The notes under the pieces are model-generated. The model was not told where the DNA came from, made no database searches, and saw nothing but the letters and a program-made list of their open reading frames with translations. DNA of 64,000 nt, taken from assembly GCA_040220415.1 (NCBI GenBank), contig JAVJUV010000080.1, forward strand, positions 1 to 64,000, given 5' to 3'. The DNA comes from JAVJUV01 sp040220415. GTDB lineage: Bacteria; Pseudomonadota; Alphaproteobacteria; Rhodobacterales; Rhodobacteraceae. The first letter of the stretch is position 1. Each line of letters begins with the position of its first letter. Positions 25,921 to 34,505 of the stretch are shown here, piece after piece. The translations under genes were made by a program, and so were the position numbers.

Positions 25921-26894
25921 GACCCGGACCGGGGAACCTGATCAGCGACGTGCCGGGACTGAGCGTTGGCCAGGCCGACGATGACGCCTTGAAATCCGGC
26001 GTGACGGTCCTTGTCGGCGACGCGCCGATGGTGGCGGGCGTCCACGTGATGGGGGGCGCGCCGGGCACGCGCGAGACCGATCTCCTCGCGCCGGACGCGA
26101 CAGTGCCGGGTGTCGACGCGCTGGTTCTGTCGGGCGGCTCGGCCTTCGGGCTGGCGGCCGCCGACGGCGTGATGGCCGGGCTTGCCGCGGACGGGCGCGG
26201 CTTTCCTGCGGCGGGCCACCTCGTTCCCATCGTGCCTGCCGCCATCCTCTTCGACCTGGCGAACGGTGGCGGCAAGGACTGGAGCGAAAACCCCTATCCG
26301 GCCCTTGGACGGGCGGCCTATGCAGCGCGCGGATCGCGGTTCGGGCTTGGCAGCCGGGGCGCCGGCACGGGGGCGACGGTCGCCGGCCTGAAAGGCGGCC
26401 TCGGCAGCGCCTCGGCGCGCCTGCCCTCGGGTGTGACGGTGGGCGCGCTTGTGGCCGTCAATGCCCTGGGTCAGGTCACCGTCGGCGACGGCCCGCATTT
26501 CTGGGCCGCACCCTTCGAGGAAGGTGACGAATTCGGCGGCCTGGGTCCCGCCACCGGCCCCGCCGGCCCGCCCAGAACCAAGCTCGACAGCCCCGGCAAC
26601 ACCACCATCGCCATCGTCGCCACCGACGCGCGGCTGACCAAGGCCGAGGCCACCCGCCTGGCGACGGCGGCGCATGACGGCATGGCGCGGGCGATCGTGC
26701 CGTCACATACGCCGATGGACGGCGACCTGGTTTTCGCCGCGTCGACCGGCCTGCGGGACATGTCGGACGCGGACCGGCTGCTGCTGGGTCATGCGGCCGC
26801 GACATGCCTTGCCCGCGCCATCGCGCGCGGCGTCTACCACGCCACCCCCGGCCCCGACGACCGCTTCCCGACCTGGAGCCGGTCCTTCGCCTGA
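25917..26894 (+). CDS. P1 family peptidase (DmpA/NylC-like aminopeptidase)
   Basis: The 325-residue product belongs to the P1 (S58) Ntn-hydrolase family, which includes the aminopeptidase DmpA and the nylon-oligomer hydrolase NylC. These enzymes cut themselves to expose an N-terminal nucleophile. The candidate cleavage site here is SPGNTTIAIVATDA, between N228 and T229, as in the NylC-type Thr nucleophile rather than the Gly-Ser site of DmpA. Other family blocks are GLSVGQA, LVLSGGSAFGLAAADGVM and GTGATVAGLKGGLGSAS. Translation starts at a GTG overlapping the previous stop. It may hydrolyse short peptides or amides; the substrate is unknown. Confidence 0.9.
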   Translation: MRPGPGNLISDVPGLSVGQADDDALKSGVTVLVGDAPMVAGVHVMGGAPGTRETDLLAPDATVPGVDALVLSGGSAFGLAAADGVMAGLAADGRGFPAAGHLVPIVPAAILFDLANGGGKDWSENPYPALGRAAYAARGSRFGLGSRGAGTGATVAGLKGGLGSASARLPSGVTVGALVAVNALGQVTVGDGPHFWAAPFEEGDEFGGLGPATGPAGPPRTKLDSPGNTTIAIVATDARLTKAEATRLATAAHDGMARAIVPSHTPMDGDLVFAASTGLRDMSDADRLLLGHAAATCLARAIARGVYHATPGPDDRFPTWSRSFA

Positions 26895-26959
26895 TCTTCC
26901 CGCCGGGGCAAATGCTTGCAGGGCGTCCGGGAGATCGCCTGCCGCAGACAGGTGAAACC

Positions 26960-27751
26960 TTACGAAAGGATGGCGTTCACCAGCGGGCTGTCCGCCTCGC
27001 GCAATTCGTCGATCACGTCGAAATGATGCCGGCCGGGCGCGATGCGGTGCTCGGCCCGCCATGCCTCGGCCAGCCAGCGCGCCTGGTCCAGAAAGACCGG
27101 CCGCTCCTCGGCTCCGACCCAGACGGTTACCGGAACCTCCGGCGCGGGGTGCAGAACGGGGCTTTCGGCCTCGGCCTCGTCCGGGTCAAGCCGCAGACCC
27201 TCGTTCATCGAGGTCTCGAGAAGCGGACGCAGGTCCCCGACCGGAGAAATCGGCACCGCGCGGGCGATCCGCATCTTCACCGCCGGGTCCAGAACCACAT
27301 CGCGGCAAAGAACGCGCGACACCAGTTGTCCCCCCGCCGAATGTCCAGCCAGCCGGACCGGCCCCTGCACAAGCCGCGCCGCCGCCTCGACCGCGCGGGC
27401 GATCTCGTGGGTGATCTGGCGCACCCGCGCCTCGGGCGCCAGCGTGTAGGACGGCATGGCCACGGCCCATCCGCGCTGGGTCAGGCCTTCGGAAAAATGA
27501 GACCAGAAGGTACGGTGAAACCGCAGCCAGTAGCCGCCGTGTACGAAGAAGACCAGCCCCTCGGCCTTGCCCGCCGGATGGAAGACGTCCATGCGCTGCC
27601 GCTCGGCCGCGCCGTAGGGATGGTTCAGCCGCGCGCGGCCCAGCGCCGCCTCGCGCTCGCGGAAAGCCTGCGCCGCTTCCTGCCAACGGTCGGGATACGA
27701 TGCTCCCTCCGGTATGAAATCGACGTTGTTGTAGGCGATATCGTTCTTCAT
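26960..27751 (-). CDS. Alpha/beta hydrolase, kynurenine-formamidase-like
   Basis: The 263-residue alpha/beta hydrolase has the HGGYW oxyanion-hole motif at residues 71-75 and the nucleophile S138 in LAGHSAGGQ. This combination is seen in arylformamidase-like (kynurenine formamidase) and related esterases. The acid and the final His lie in the C-terminal part (VTVWVGAEERPVFLDQ and GRHHFDVIDEL). No tryptophan-degradation genes are nearby, so formamidase activity is only a possibility. The start at 27751 follows AGAGGAC. It diverges from gabD across 80 bp. Confidence 0.85.
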   Translation of the reverse strand: MKNDIAYNNVDFIPEGASYPDRWQEAAQAFREREAALGRARLNHPYGAAERQRMDVFHPAGKAEGLVFFVHGGYWLRFHRTFWSHFSEGLTQRGWAVAMPSYTLAPEARVRQITHEIARAVEAAARLVQGPVRLAGHSAGGQLVSRVLCRDVVLDPAVKMRIARAVPISPVGDLRPLLETSMNEGLRLDPDEAEAESPVLHPAPEVPVTVWVGAEERPVFLDQARWLAEAWRAEHRIAPGRHHFDVIDELREADSPLVNAILS

Positions 27752-27831
27752 ACCTGTCCTCTGGCCGGAAGCGGATCTATAGCTAGGGAAACCATGTTCC
27801 ACGGCCAATAGCCAGTGAAAGGACAGCACCC

Positions 27832-29307
27832 ATGCTTGACAGCAAGACCGATCTTCGCGCGCTTCTGAAAGACCCCGATCTCCTGGCCACGCAAGCCTAC
27901 CTGGCCGGCGAATGGACCGACGGCGCAGGCGGCCGGACCTTCGCGGTCACGAACCCTGCGCGCGGCGACGTGATTGCCGAGGTGGCCGATCTGGACCGCG
28001 CACAGGTCGCCACCGCCATCGACAGGGCGCACGCCGCACAGAAGGATTGGGCGAAACGCACCGCCAAGGAACGCGCGAACATCCTGCGCAAATGGTTCGA
28101 CCTGATGATGGCGAACGCAGACGACCTTGGCACCATCCTGACCGCCGAGCAGGGCAAGCCGCTGGCAGAGGCCAGGGGCGAGATCGCCTATGGCGCGTCC
28201 TTCGTCGAGTGGTTCGCCGAAGAGGCCAAGCGCATCTACGGCGAGACGATCCCGGGCCACCAGCCCGACAAGCGCCTGACCGTGATCAAGCAGCCGATCG
28301 GCGTGGCCGCCGCGATCACGCCCTGGAACTTCCCGAACGCCATGATCACCCGCAAGGCCGCCCCGGCGCTGGCCGCCGGCTGCGCCTTCCTTGTCCGCCC
28401 CGCCTCGCAGACGCCGCTTTCGGCGCTGGCGATGGGCGTTCTGGCCGACCGGGCCGGAATTCCCGAGGGCGTCTTCTCGGTGCTGCCGTCCTCGGCCGCC
28501 TCCGACATCGGCAAGGAGTTCTGCGAAAACCACAAGGTGCGGAAGCTCTCGTTCACCGGATCGACCGAGGTCGGCCGCATTCTTCTCAAGCAGGCCGCCG
28601 ACCAGGTCATGAAATGCTCGATGGAACTGGGCGGCAATGCGCCCTTCATCGTCTTCGACGACGCCGACCTCGACGCCGCGATCGAGGGCGCGATCCTGTG
28701 CAAGTTCCGCAACAACGGCCAGACCTGCGTCTGCGCCAACCGGATCTACGTGCAGGACGGCGTCTACGAGGCGTTCGCCGAGAAACTGGCCGTCCGTCTG
28801 GCGCAGATGAAGGTGGGCGACGGGCTGGAAGGCGCGGACCTTGGCCCGCTGATCGAGCCTGCCGCCGTCGACAAGGTGCGCGAGCATCTGGAGGACGCGC
28901 GCGCCAAGGGCGGAACCGTAGCCTACGGCGGCGCCGAACACGCGCTGGGCGGGCTGTTCTTCGAGCCGACCATCGTCACCGGCGTGACGCAGGACATGAA
29001 GGTCGCCAGCGAGGAAACCTTCGGCCCGCTGGCCCCGCTGTTCCGCTTCAGGGACGAAGACGAAGTCATTGAAATGGCGAACGATACCATCTTCGGGCTG
29101 GCGTCGTACTTTTATGCCCGCGACCTCAGCCGCGTCTACAAGGTGGCCGAGGCGCTGGAATACGGGATGGTCGGTGTGAACACCGGCATCATCTCGACCG
29201 AGGTGGCGCCCTTCGGCGGCGTCAAGCAATCCGGCCTCGGGCGCGAGGGATCGCGCCACGGCATCGAGGACTACCTGGAGATGAAATACATCTGCATGAG
29301 CGTATGA
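27832..29307 (+). CDS. gabD: Succinate-semialdehyde dehydrogenase (NADP+)
   Basis: The 491-residue aldehyde dehydrogenase matches GabD, which oxidises succinate semialdehyde to succinate in the GABA shunt. Visible are the cofactor-region block AITPWNFPNAMITRKAAPALA, the Glu of MELGGNAPFIVFDDADLD, and the catalytic Cys in NNGQTCVCANR. The GMVGVNTGIISTEVAPFGGVKQSGLGREGS block near the C-terminus is characteristic of this subfamily (shown in part as EVAPFGGVKQSGLGREGS). AAAGGAC precedes the ATG. No GABA aminotransferase is adjacent, and related semialdehydes remain possible substrates. Confidence 0.92.
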   Translation: MLDSKTDLRALLKDPDLLATQAYLAGEWTDGAGGRTFAVTNPARGDVIAEVADLDRAQVATAIDRAHAAQKDWAKRTAKERANILRKWFDLMMANADDLGTILTAEQGKPLAEARGEIAYGASFVEWFAEEAKRIYGETIPGHQPDKRLTVIKQPIGVAAAITPWNFPNAMITRKAAPALAAGCAFLVRPASQTPLSALAMGVLADRAGIPEGVFSVLPSSAASDIGKEFCENHKVRKLSFTGSTEVGRILLKQAADQVMKCSMELGGNAPFIVFDDADLDAAIEGAILCKFRNNGQTCVCANRIYVQDGVYEAFAEKLAVRLAQMKVGDGLEGADLGPLIEPAAVDKVREHLEDARAKGGTVAYGGAEHALGGLFFEPTIVTGVTQDMKVASEETFGPLAPLFRFRDEDEVIEMANDTIFGLASYFYARDLSRVYKVAEALEYGMVGVNTGIISTEVAPFGGVKQSGLGREGSRHGIEDYLEMKYICMSV

Positions 29308-29320
29308 CGCTCTGGCGCGG

Positions 29321-29373
29321 GCCGGACCGGGGGCGCCGCCCCCGGACCCCCGCCGTTTTTCGACCAGGAAGAA
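29321..29373. repeat. Intergenic hairpin repeat, copy 2
   Basis: CCGGGGGC at 29327-29334 pairs with GCCCCCGG at 29338-29345, followed by GACCCCCG, a TTTTT run and CAGGAAGAA. It lies between the convergent gabD and mttB-like genes and could terminate transcription from both sides. The stem arms match copy 1 exactly. Confidence 0.7.
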
Positions 29374-29404
29374 TCGCCTGATCAGGTCGCGGTCGCGGTA
29401 TCTC

Positions 29405-30940
29405 CTACAGCGGCAGGCGGATCGGAAAGCGGTGCCGGATGTCCTGGTCGCGCAGCGGGTCCAGCGCGGCGCGGCAGGGTTCCGACAGGATCGCCTCTTT
29501 CCGGGCCTTCGCCTTGGCCAGAAGATCCGGGCGCCCCTTTTCGGCCCATTCCTTGGGACTGGTCCGGTCGCCGAGGCGCGGATAGACATAGTCGGTTTCC
29601 ATCCGCGCCAGCGTGTCGCCCACCCCGAGGTAGTGACCCGGGCCGCCAAGGCACACCTGGCGCATCGCCTCGAACGCCAGCGTCTCTTCGGTGACCTCGA
29701 TCCCCTTCACGCAGCGCAGCGCCTGACCGATCAGGTCATCGCCCAGGATCAGGCTTTCATGGCAGAAGCCCAGCAGCGAGGCGTGCATCCCGGCCGCCTC
29801 GTAGACCATGTTCAGGCCCGACAACCCCGCCATGACGTTGGAACACATCTGCTCCCAGCCGGCCTGCATGTCGGGCATCTTCGAATCCGACGCGCCGGCG
29901 GCCGCGCCGCCGGGCAGGTCGTAGAACTGGTGCATCTGGGCGCAGCCCGCCGTCAGCAGCGCCTGCTCGCCCGAGCCGATGGACATCGCCCCCGTGCGCA
30001 GGTCCACCACGAAGGGCCAGGTGCCGAAGATCGCCGGATGCCCCGGCGCGATGGCGTTGACGTAGACCATGCCGGCCAGGCACTCGGCCACCGCCTGGAC
30101 GATGGCGCCGGCCAGCGTCGCCGGCGCGGTTGCCCCCGCCATTCCCGCGGAAAGCAGGAGGATCGGCATGCCGCCCCGGATGCAGGCCTCCATCACCTCG
30201 CAGCTTTCGGTCGCGAATTTCATCGGCGGCACGACGAAGCAGTTCGAGTTCGACACGAACGGGCGTTCGCGGAAGGCCGCCTCGCCGCCCGCGATCTCGT
30301 AGGCCAGCGCCAGGCAGTCGGGCACGTTGGCCGCCTCGGTAAACGAGGTGCCGATGTGCTTGGTCGTGCCCGTCGCGCAGGCGTAAAGCGTGTTGAGATC
30401 CAGTTCCTTGTTGTCGGGCAGGTCGCGCGCGACCATGGGGCGCTGCAGGAAGTGGATGTTGTCCAGACGGTCCGCGATGCGGGCGGCGTCGTGAAGATCC
30501 TTCAGCGTCGAATCGCGGTAATCGCCGGTATCGACATCGACCAGGTGGACCGCCGCGCCGGCGGTGCCGTAGTGCACCTTCTTTCCCGAGAGATGCATGT
30601 CATGCGCCGGATCGCGCCCGCAAAGCGTGATCCCGCGCCCGGCCCGGGCCAGCATGTCCTCGACCAGCGCGGGCGGGAAACGCAGGCGGCCGTCGTCACC
30701 CAGGATCGCCCCCGCGCCGGTCAGGATCTCGATCCCCGAGGCCGGGGCGTCGGCCAGGCCGATTTCCTGCAACGCACGTAGCGCGGCCCGGTGGATGGTG
30801 TGCTGGTCGGCATCCGAGAGCGGCCCGTAGAAACCGCCGGAAAGCCCGGCGCGGATCGGGCGAAGATCCTGGGCCAGGGGTGCGGCGCGAAGCGCCTGTC
30901 GCGCGGCGCGGCCGCCCTGGCGGCGATTGAGTTGTGTCAT
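29405..30940 (-). CDS. MttB-family (trimethylamine methyltransferase-like) protein
   Basis: The 511-residue protein belongs to the MttB superfamily of corrinoid-dependent methyltransferases, with a TIM-barrel-type sequence running through YGTAGAAVHLVDVDTGDYR, TGTTKHIGTSFTEAANV and LPGGAAAGASDSKMPD. There is no in-frame stop that would suggest pyrrolysine, so it is a non-Pyl homologue. Characterised members of that class demethylate glycine betaine or related quaternary amines. The exact substrate here is unknown. The ATG follows AAGGA. No corrinoid-binding (MtbC-like) gene is adjacent. A 29-codon frame with a strong ribosome binding site lies just upstream. Confidence 0.9.
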   Translation of the reverse strand: MTQLNRRQGGRAARQALRAAPLAQDLRPIRAGLSGGFYGPLSDADQHTIHRAALRALQEIGLADAPASGIEILTGAGAILGDDGRLRFPPALVEDMLARAGRGITLCGRDPAHDMHLSGKKVHYGTAGAAVHLVDVDTGDYRDSTLKDLHDAARIADRLDNIHFLQRPMVARDLPDNKELDLNTLYACATGTTKHIGTSFTEAANVPDCLALAYEIAGGEAAFRERPFVSNSNCFVVPPMKFATESCEVMEACIRGGMPILLLSAGMAGATAPATLAGAIVQAVAECLAGMVYVNAIAPGHPAIFGTWPFVVDLRTGAMSIGSGEQALLTAGCAQMHQFYDLPGGAAAGASDSKMPDMQAGWEQMCSNVMAGLSGLNMVYEAAGMHASLLGFCHESLILGDDLIGQALRCVKGIEVTEETLAFEAMRQVCLGGPGHYLGVGDTLARMETDYVYPRLGDRTSPKEWAEKGRPDLLAKAKARKEAILSEPCRAALDPLRDQDIRHRFPIRLPL

Positions 30941-30981
30941 TTAACCTAATCCTTGGGCTGAAACGGAGAAAATCGGGTCGC

Positions 30982-31071
30982 TCAGCCCCAGGGGCGGCCC
31001 CGCGCTGCGCGGCCGCGTTCCGCGCCGATGGTGCGGGTCACGATGTCGATGCGCCACTGGTCACCGGCCAT
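30982..31071 (-). CDS. Candidate 29-aa leader or micro-protein upstream of the mttB-like gene
   Basis: A 30-codon frame begins MAGDQWRIDIVTRT and ends GRPWG with many Arg residues. GGGAGG lies nine bases ahead of its ATG, one of the better ribosome binding sites in the region. It ends 41 bp before the mttB-like start. It may be a short protein or a leader peptide; no family is recognised. Confidence 0.4.
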   Translation of the reverse strand: MAGDQWRIDIVTRTIGAERGRAARGRPWG

Positions 31072-31169
31072 GCCCGCATTCCTCCCTTTGGACACAGGCT
31101 AGCCGGGAAAGAATCGGGATCTGTCGCGTTTCCGCCATTGCCGAGGTCGGATTCGGGCAACCCGAAGGG

Positions 31170-31892
31170 TCAGAAATGGCTGCCCTCGGCGGCATAATCC
31201 GCGTGCCGCTCGCCCGCGGCAGCGGCCGCCGTCCGCCCCTTCGCCGCCCAAAGCAGGCCGCGCCGCAACATCTCGTGCGCCGGGCCGGCGGCGATCACGC
31301 TCGCCTTGTGACCCAGCGCATTGTAATAGACGCGCCCCAGCCCCCAGCGGCGGGTCCAGGCCACCGGCATGTCCACCGGGCCGTTCGGGCTGTGATACCA
31401 GGTGACGGTCGGAAAGCGGGTGGTGGCCAGCACGTGGTTGGCCGGATCCGTGTGCAGGTAATACTGTTCGGTCGAGACCTCGAAATCGCCGATGCCCGCG
31501 ACGAGTTCATGTTCGGGATCAGTAACCCGGACGGTATAGTTCACGCCATCGCCGCCCGGATGCGAGACCCAGTTGGCGCCGGTCATGAACTGCCAGAGAA
31601 CATTCGCGCGGAAGGCGTCGCACATGCCGCCGTGGCACCCGGCAAGGCCGGTGCCGCGCGAAACGGCTTCCGAGACGTTGACCGCGGCTTCGCGGGAAAG
31701 CTCGGACATGGTCCAGACCGGAACGATCAGGTCATAGTCCCGCAAGCCGTCGGCTTCGTCGAAACAGGCCAGGCTGTCGGTGAGCGTCACGTCCATCCCG
31801 GCGTCGTCCAGCATGGCGTGGAAGATGGCGGCGACCTTGTCCGGCTCATGCCCCGGCCAACCACCCCATGTTATCAATGCCCTGGACGCCAT
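31170..31892 (-). CDS. ThuA-like domain protein
   Basis: The 240-residue protein matches the ThuA (trehalose utilisation) family with a glutamine-amidotransferase-like fold. The start ALITWGGWPGHEPDKVAAIF, the Asp-rich DYDLIVPVWTMSELS strand, the LAGCHGGMCDAF nucleophile-elbow-like segment and PVAWTRRWGLGRVYYNALGHKA near the C-terminus are typical (the last shown partly). ThuA proteins are linked to disaccharide metabolism, but the biochemical role is not settled. The gene starts three bases after the proS stop on the same strand, so it is probably co-transcribed with proS. Confidence 0.87.
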   Translation of the reverse strand: MASRALITWGGWPGHEPDKVAAIFHAMLDDAGMDVTLTDSLACFDEADGLRDYDLIVPVWTMSELSREAAVNVSEAVSRGTGLAGCHGGMCDAFRANVLWQFMTGANWVSHPGGDGVNYTVRVTDPEHELVAGIGDFEVSTEQYYLHTDPANHVLATTRFPTVTWYHSPNGPVDMPVAWTRRWGLGRVYYNALGHKASVIAAGPAHEMLRRGLLWAAKGRTAAAAAGERHADYAAEGSHF

Positions 31893-31895
31893 TCC

Positions 31896-33230
31896 TCACA
31901 CTCCGTAGATCTGCGCGATGCGGTCGACGGCGGCCTCGGCCGACATCTCTTCGCTGTCGCCGGTGCGGCGCGAGGTCAGTTCCACGACACCCTTCTCCAG
32001 TCCCCGCGGACCGACGGTCACCCGCCACGGCAGCCCGATCAGGTCCATCGTGGCGAATTTGCCGCCGGCGCGTTCGTCGCGGTCGTCGTAAAGCGGCTCA
32101 AGCCCCTTGGCGGTCAGCGCCTTGTACAGCCCCTCGCAGGCCGCGTCGGTCGTCGCGTCGCCCTGGCGCAGGTTCACGATGCCTGCATGGAACGGCGTGA
32201 CTCCTTCGGGCCAGATGATCCCCTTGTCGTCGTGGCTGGCCTCGATGATCGCGCCCAGAAGACGGCTGACCCCGATCCCGTGCGAGCCCATGTGAACCGG
32301 CACCTGGCTGCCGTCAGGACCCTGAACGGTCGCGCCCATCGGCTCGGAATACTTTGTTCCGAAATAGAAAATCTGCCCCACCTCGATACCGCGGGCCTGA
32401 CGGCGGCGCGTCTCGGGGATCTGGTTGAACAGCGCCTCGTCGTGCGTCTCGTCGGTACGGGCATAGCGCGAGGTGAACTCTTCAAGAATCGCCTGGCACT
32501 GGGCCTTGTCGTCGTAGTCGATGTCGCGCGTGCCGAACTTCAGGTCGGTGATCTCGCTGTCATAGAAGACCTCGCTTTCGCCGGTCTCTGCAAGAACCAG
32601 GAATTCGTGCGTATCGTCGCCGCCGATGGGACCGGAATCGGCGCGCATCGGGATCGCCTGCAGGCCCATCCTCTCGTAGGTGCGCAGATAGCTGACAAGG
32701 TGACGGTTGTAGGCGTGAAGCGCGTCTTCCTTCGTCAGGTCGAAGTTGTAGCCGTCCTTCATCAGGAATTCGCGGCCGCGCATGACGCCGAAGCGGGGGC
32801 GGATCTCGTCGCGGAACTTCCACTGGATCTGATACATCGTCAGCGGCAGGTCGCGGTAGCTGTTCACGTGGCCGCGGAAGATGTCGGTGATCAGTTCCTC
32901 GGCCGTGGGCGTGTACAGCATGTCGCGGTCGTGGCGGTCCTTGATCCGCAGCATCTCTTGCCCGTAGTCGTCGTAGCGCCCGCTTTCGCGCCAGAGATCC
33001 GCCGATTGCAGCGTCGGCATCAGCATCGGGATATGGCCCGCGCGAATTTGCTCTTCATGCACGATGTTCTCGATGTTTCTCAATACCTTGTAGCCCATTG
33101 GCAGCCAGGAATAGATGCCGGCCGAGGCCTGCTTGATCATGCCGGCGCGCAGCATATAGCGGTGCGAGACGATCTGCGCCTCGGAAGGAGTTTCCTTGAG
33201 GACGGGGAGGAAGTAGCGGGTCAGGCGCAT
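31896..33230 (-). CDS. proS: Proline--tRNA ligase
   Basis: The 444-residue class II aminoacyl-tRNA synthetase charges tRNA-Pro. It opens MRLTRYFLPVLKETPSEAQI and continues with HRYMLRAGMIKQASAGIYSW, the ProRS N-terminal pattern. Motif 2 lies in QIQWKFRDEIRPRFGVMRGREF, shown here as two overlapping segments QIQWKFRDEIRPRFG and VMRGREF. Motif 3 is GSHGIGVSRLLGAI. At 444 residues it is the short form lacking the roughly 180-residue editing insertion of the E. coli enzyme, as is usual in alphaproteobacteria. It heads a probable two-gene unit with the ThuA-like gene. Confidence 0.96.
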   Translation of the reverse strand: MRLTRYFLPVLKETPSEAQIVSHRYMLRAGMIKQASAGIYSWLPMGYKVLRNIENIVHEEQIRAGHIPMLMPTLQSADLWRESGRYDDYGQEMLRIKDRHDRDMLYTPTAEELITDIFRGHVNSYRDLPLTMYQIQWKFRDEIRPRFGVMRGREFLMKDGYNFDLTKEDALHAYNRHLVSYLRTYERMGLQAIPMRADSGPIGGDDTHEFLVLAETGESEVFYDSEITDLKFGTRDIDYDDKAQCQAILEEFTSRYARTDETHDEALFNQIPETRRRQARGIEVGQIFYFGTKYSEPMGATVQGPDGSQVPVHMGSHGIGVSRLLGAIIEASHDDKGIIWPEGVTPFHAGIVNLRQGDATTDAACEGLYKALTAKGLEPLYDDRDERAGGKFATMDLIGLPWRVTVGPRGLEKGVVELTSRRTGDSEEMSAEAAVDRIAQIYGV

Positions 33231-33433
33231 GCGGGAGATCTCGTTCGGATTTCGGGTCAGATCCGTCTAGGCCATCGGCAGCGGACAGGCAAGCGAGCGG
33301 CGGCGGCGCATCCGGCACCCCCGTATGGCAGCACGGCACCATCGGCGGCGACCTGCGGAACCAGACCGCGCGGTCCGGCTTGTAAATTCAAGGCAAAACA
33401 GTGATATCGGGATGAACCTGGATTGGAGTGATC

Positions 33434-34501
33434 ATGGCCCTGCCCGTCCGCGAACAGGCAAAGTACTGGGGGATCGCAATGGCGGTCTTTCTTGGGGTCC
33501 TCTGGGTTCTGGGCGACGTGATCCTGCCCTTCGTCCTGGGCGCGGCCATCGCCTATTTCCTGGACCCTGTCGCAGACAGGCTGGAACGGATGGGCTGTTC
33601 GCGCGCGGTGGCCGTCGGGATCATCACCTTCTTTGCAATCCTGATCTTTGTGATCCTGGCGCTGCTGATCATCCCTTTGCTGGTGTCGCAGACCGCGCAG
33701 CTGATCGAGGCGGTGCCCCAGATCGCCGGCAACCTTCAGAACTTCCTAACCGAGCGGTTTCCCGAACTCGTCGACTCGAACTCGACCGTCCGCAAGTCGC
33801 TGGCCACCATCGGCGAGACCATCCAGTCGAAGGGCGGCGAGCTTCTCAATACCATCCTGGCGTCCTTCAGCGGCCTGGTGAACGCGATCGTGCTGTTCGT
33901 GCTGGTGCCGATCGTGGCGTTCTACCTGCTGTACGACTGGGACAAGATGGTGGCGCGGATCGACGGGATGCTGCCGCGCGATCACGCGCCGGTCATCCGC
34001 CGTCTGGCCAGCGACATCGACCGGACGATGGCCGGGTTCGTGCGCGGACAGGGCACGGTCTGCCTGATCCTCGGCACCTATTATGCCGTCGCCCTGATGG
34101 CGGTGGGGCTGAACTTCGGCCTTGTCGTCGGTTTCGTCGCGGGCGCGCTGACCTTCATTCCCTACGTCGGCGCACTGGTGGGCGGTATCCTGGCGATCGG
34201 CCTGGCGCTGTTCCAGTTCTGGGGCGACTGGGTGTGGATCGTGGTCGTCTGGGCGATCTTCCAGTCGGGCCAGTTCGTCGAAGGGAACATCCTGACGCCT
34301 CGCATGGTCGGCAACTCGGTGGGCCTGCACCCGGTCTGGCTGATCTTCGCGCTTTCCGCCTTCGGCGCGCTGTTCGGCTTCGTCGGACTGCTGGTCGCCG
34401 TGCCCGTCGCTGCCGCCCTGGGCGTGCTGACGCGCTTCGCGCTGCAGCAATACAAGGCCAGCCGTCTTTACACGGGGCTGTCCGAGAAAGACGGCGACTG
34501 A
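33434..34501 (+). CDS. AI-2E family transporter (PerM-like permease)
   Basis: The 355-residue protein has about seven to eight membrane helices and matches the AI-2E/PerM family. Family features include the N-terminal pair of helices, a long amphipathic periplasmic section, FYLLYDWDKM, and the C-terminal LTFIPYVGALVGG and EGNILTPRMVGNSVGLHP blocks. Some members export autoinducer-2 and others act as ion antiporters, so the substrate is uncertain. The ATG at 33434 is preferred over GTG 33428 because GGAG at 33425-33428 is then correctly spaced. It is followed four bases later by hdaA. Confidence 0.9.
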   Translation: MALPVREQAKYWGIAMAVFLGVLWVLGDVILPFVLGAAIAYFLDPVADRLERMGCSRAVAVGIITFFAILIFVILALLIIPLLVSQTAQLIEAVPQIAGNLQNFLTERFPELVDSNSTVRKSLATIGETIQSKGGELLNTILASFSGLVNAIVLFVLVPIVAFYLLYDWDKMVARIDGMLPRDHAPVIRRLASDIDRTMAGFVRGQGTVCLILGTYYAVALMAVGLNFGLVVGFVAGALTFIPYVGALVGGILAIGLALFQFWGDWVWIVVVWAIFQSGQFVEGNILTPRMVGNSVGLHPVWLIFALSAFGALFGFVGLLVAVPVAAALGVLTRFALQQYKASRLYTGLSEKDGD

Positions 34502-34505
34502 CACC

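Noticed and set aside
27748..29649. 633-codon minus-strand frame opposite gabD
   Set aside because: It runs through the hairpin repeat and opposite a complete gabD, with no conserved protein pattern.
31046..31062. GCCACTG near the 29-aa frame, suggestive of a cobalamin riboswitch
   Set aside because: The other conserved B12-riboswitch elements are missing and the string falls inside the small frame. The cobalamin link came only from the neighbouring corrinoid-type methyltransferase.
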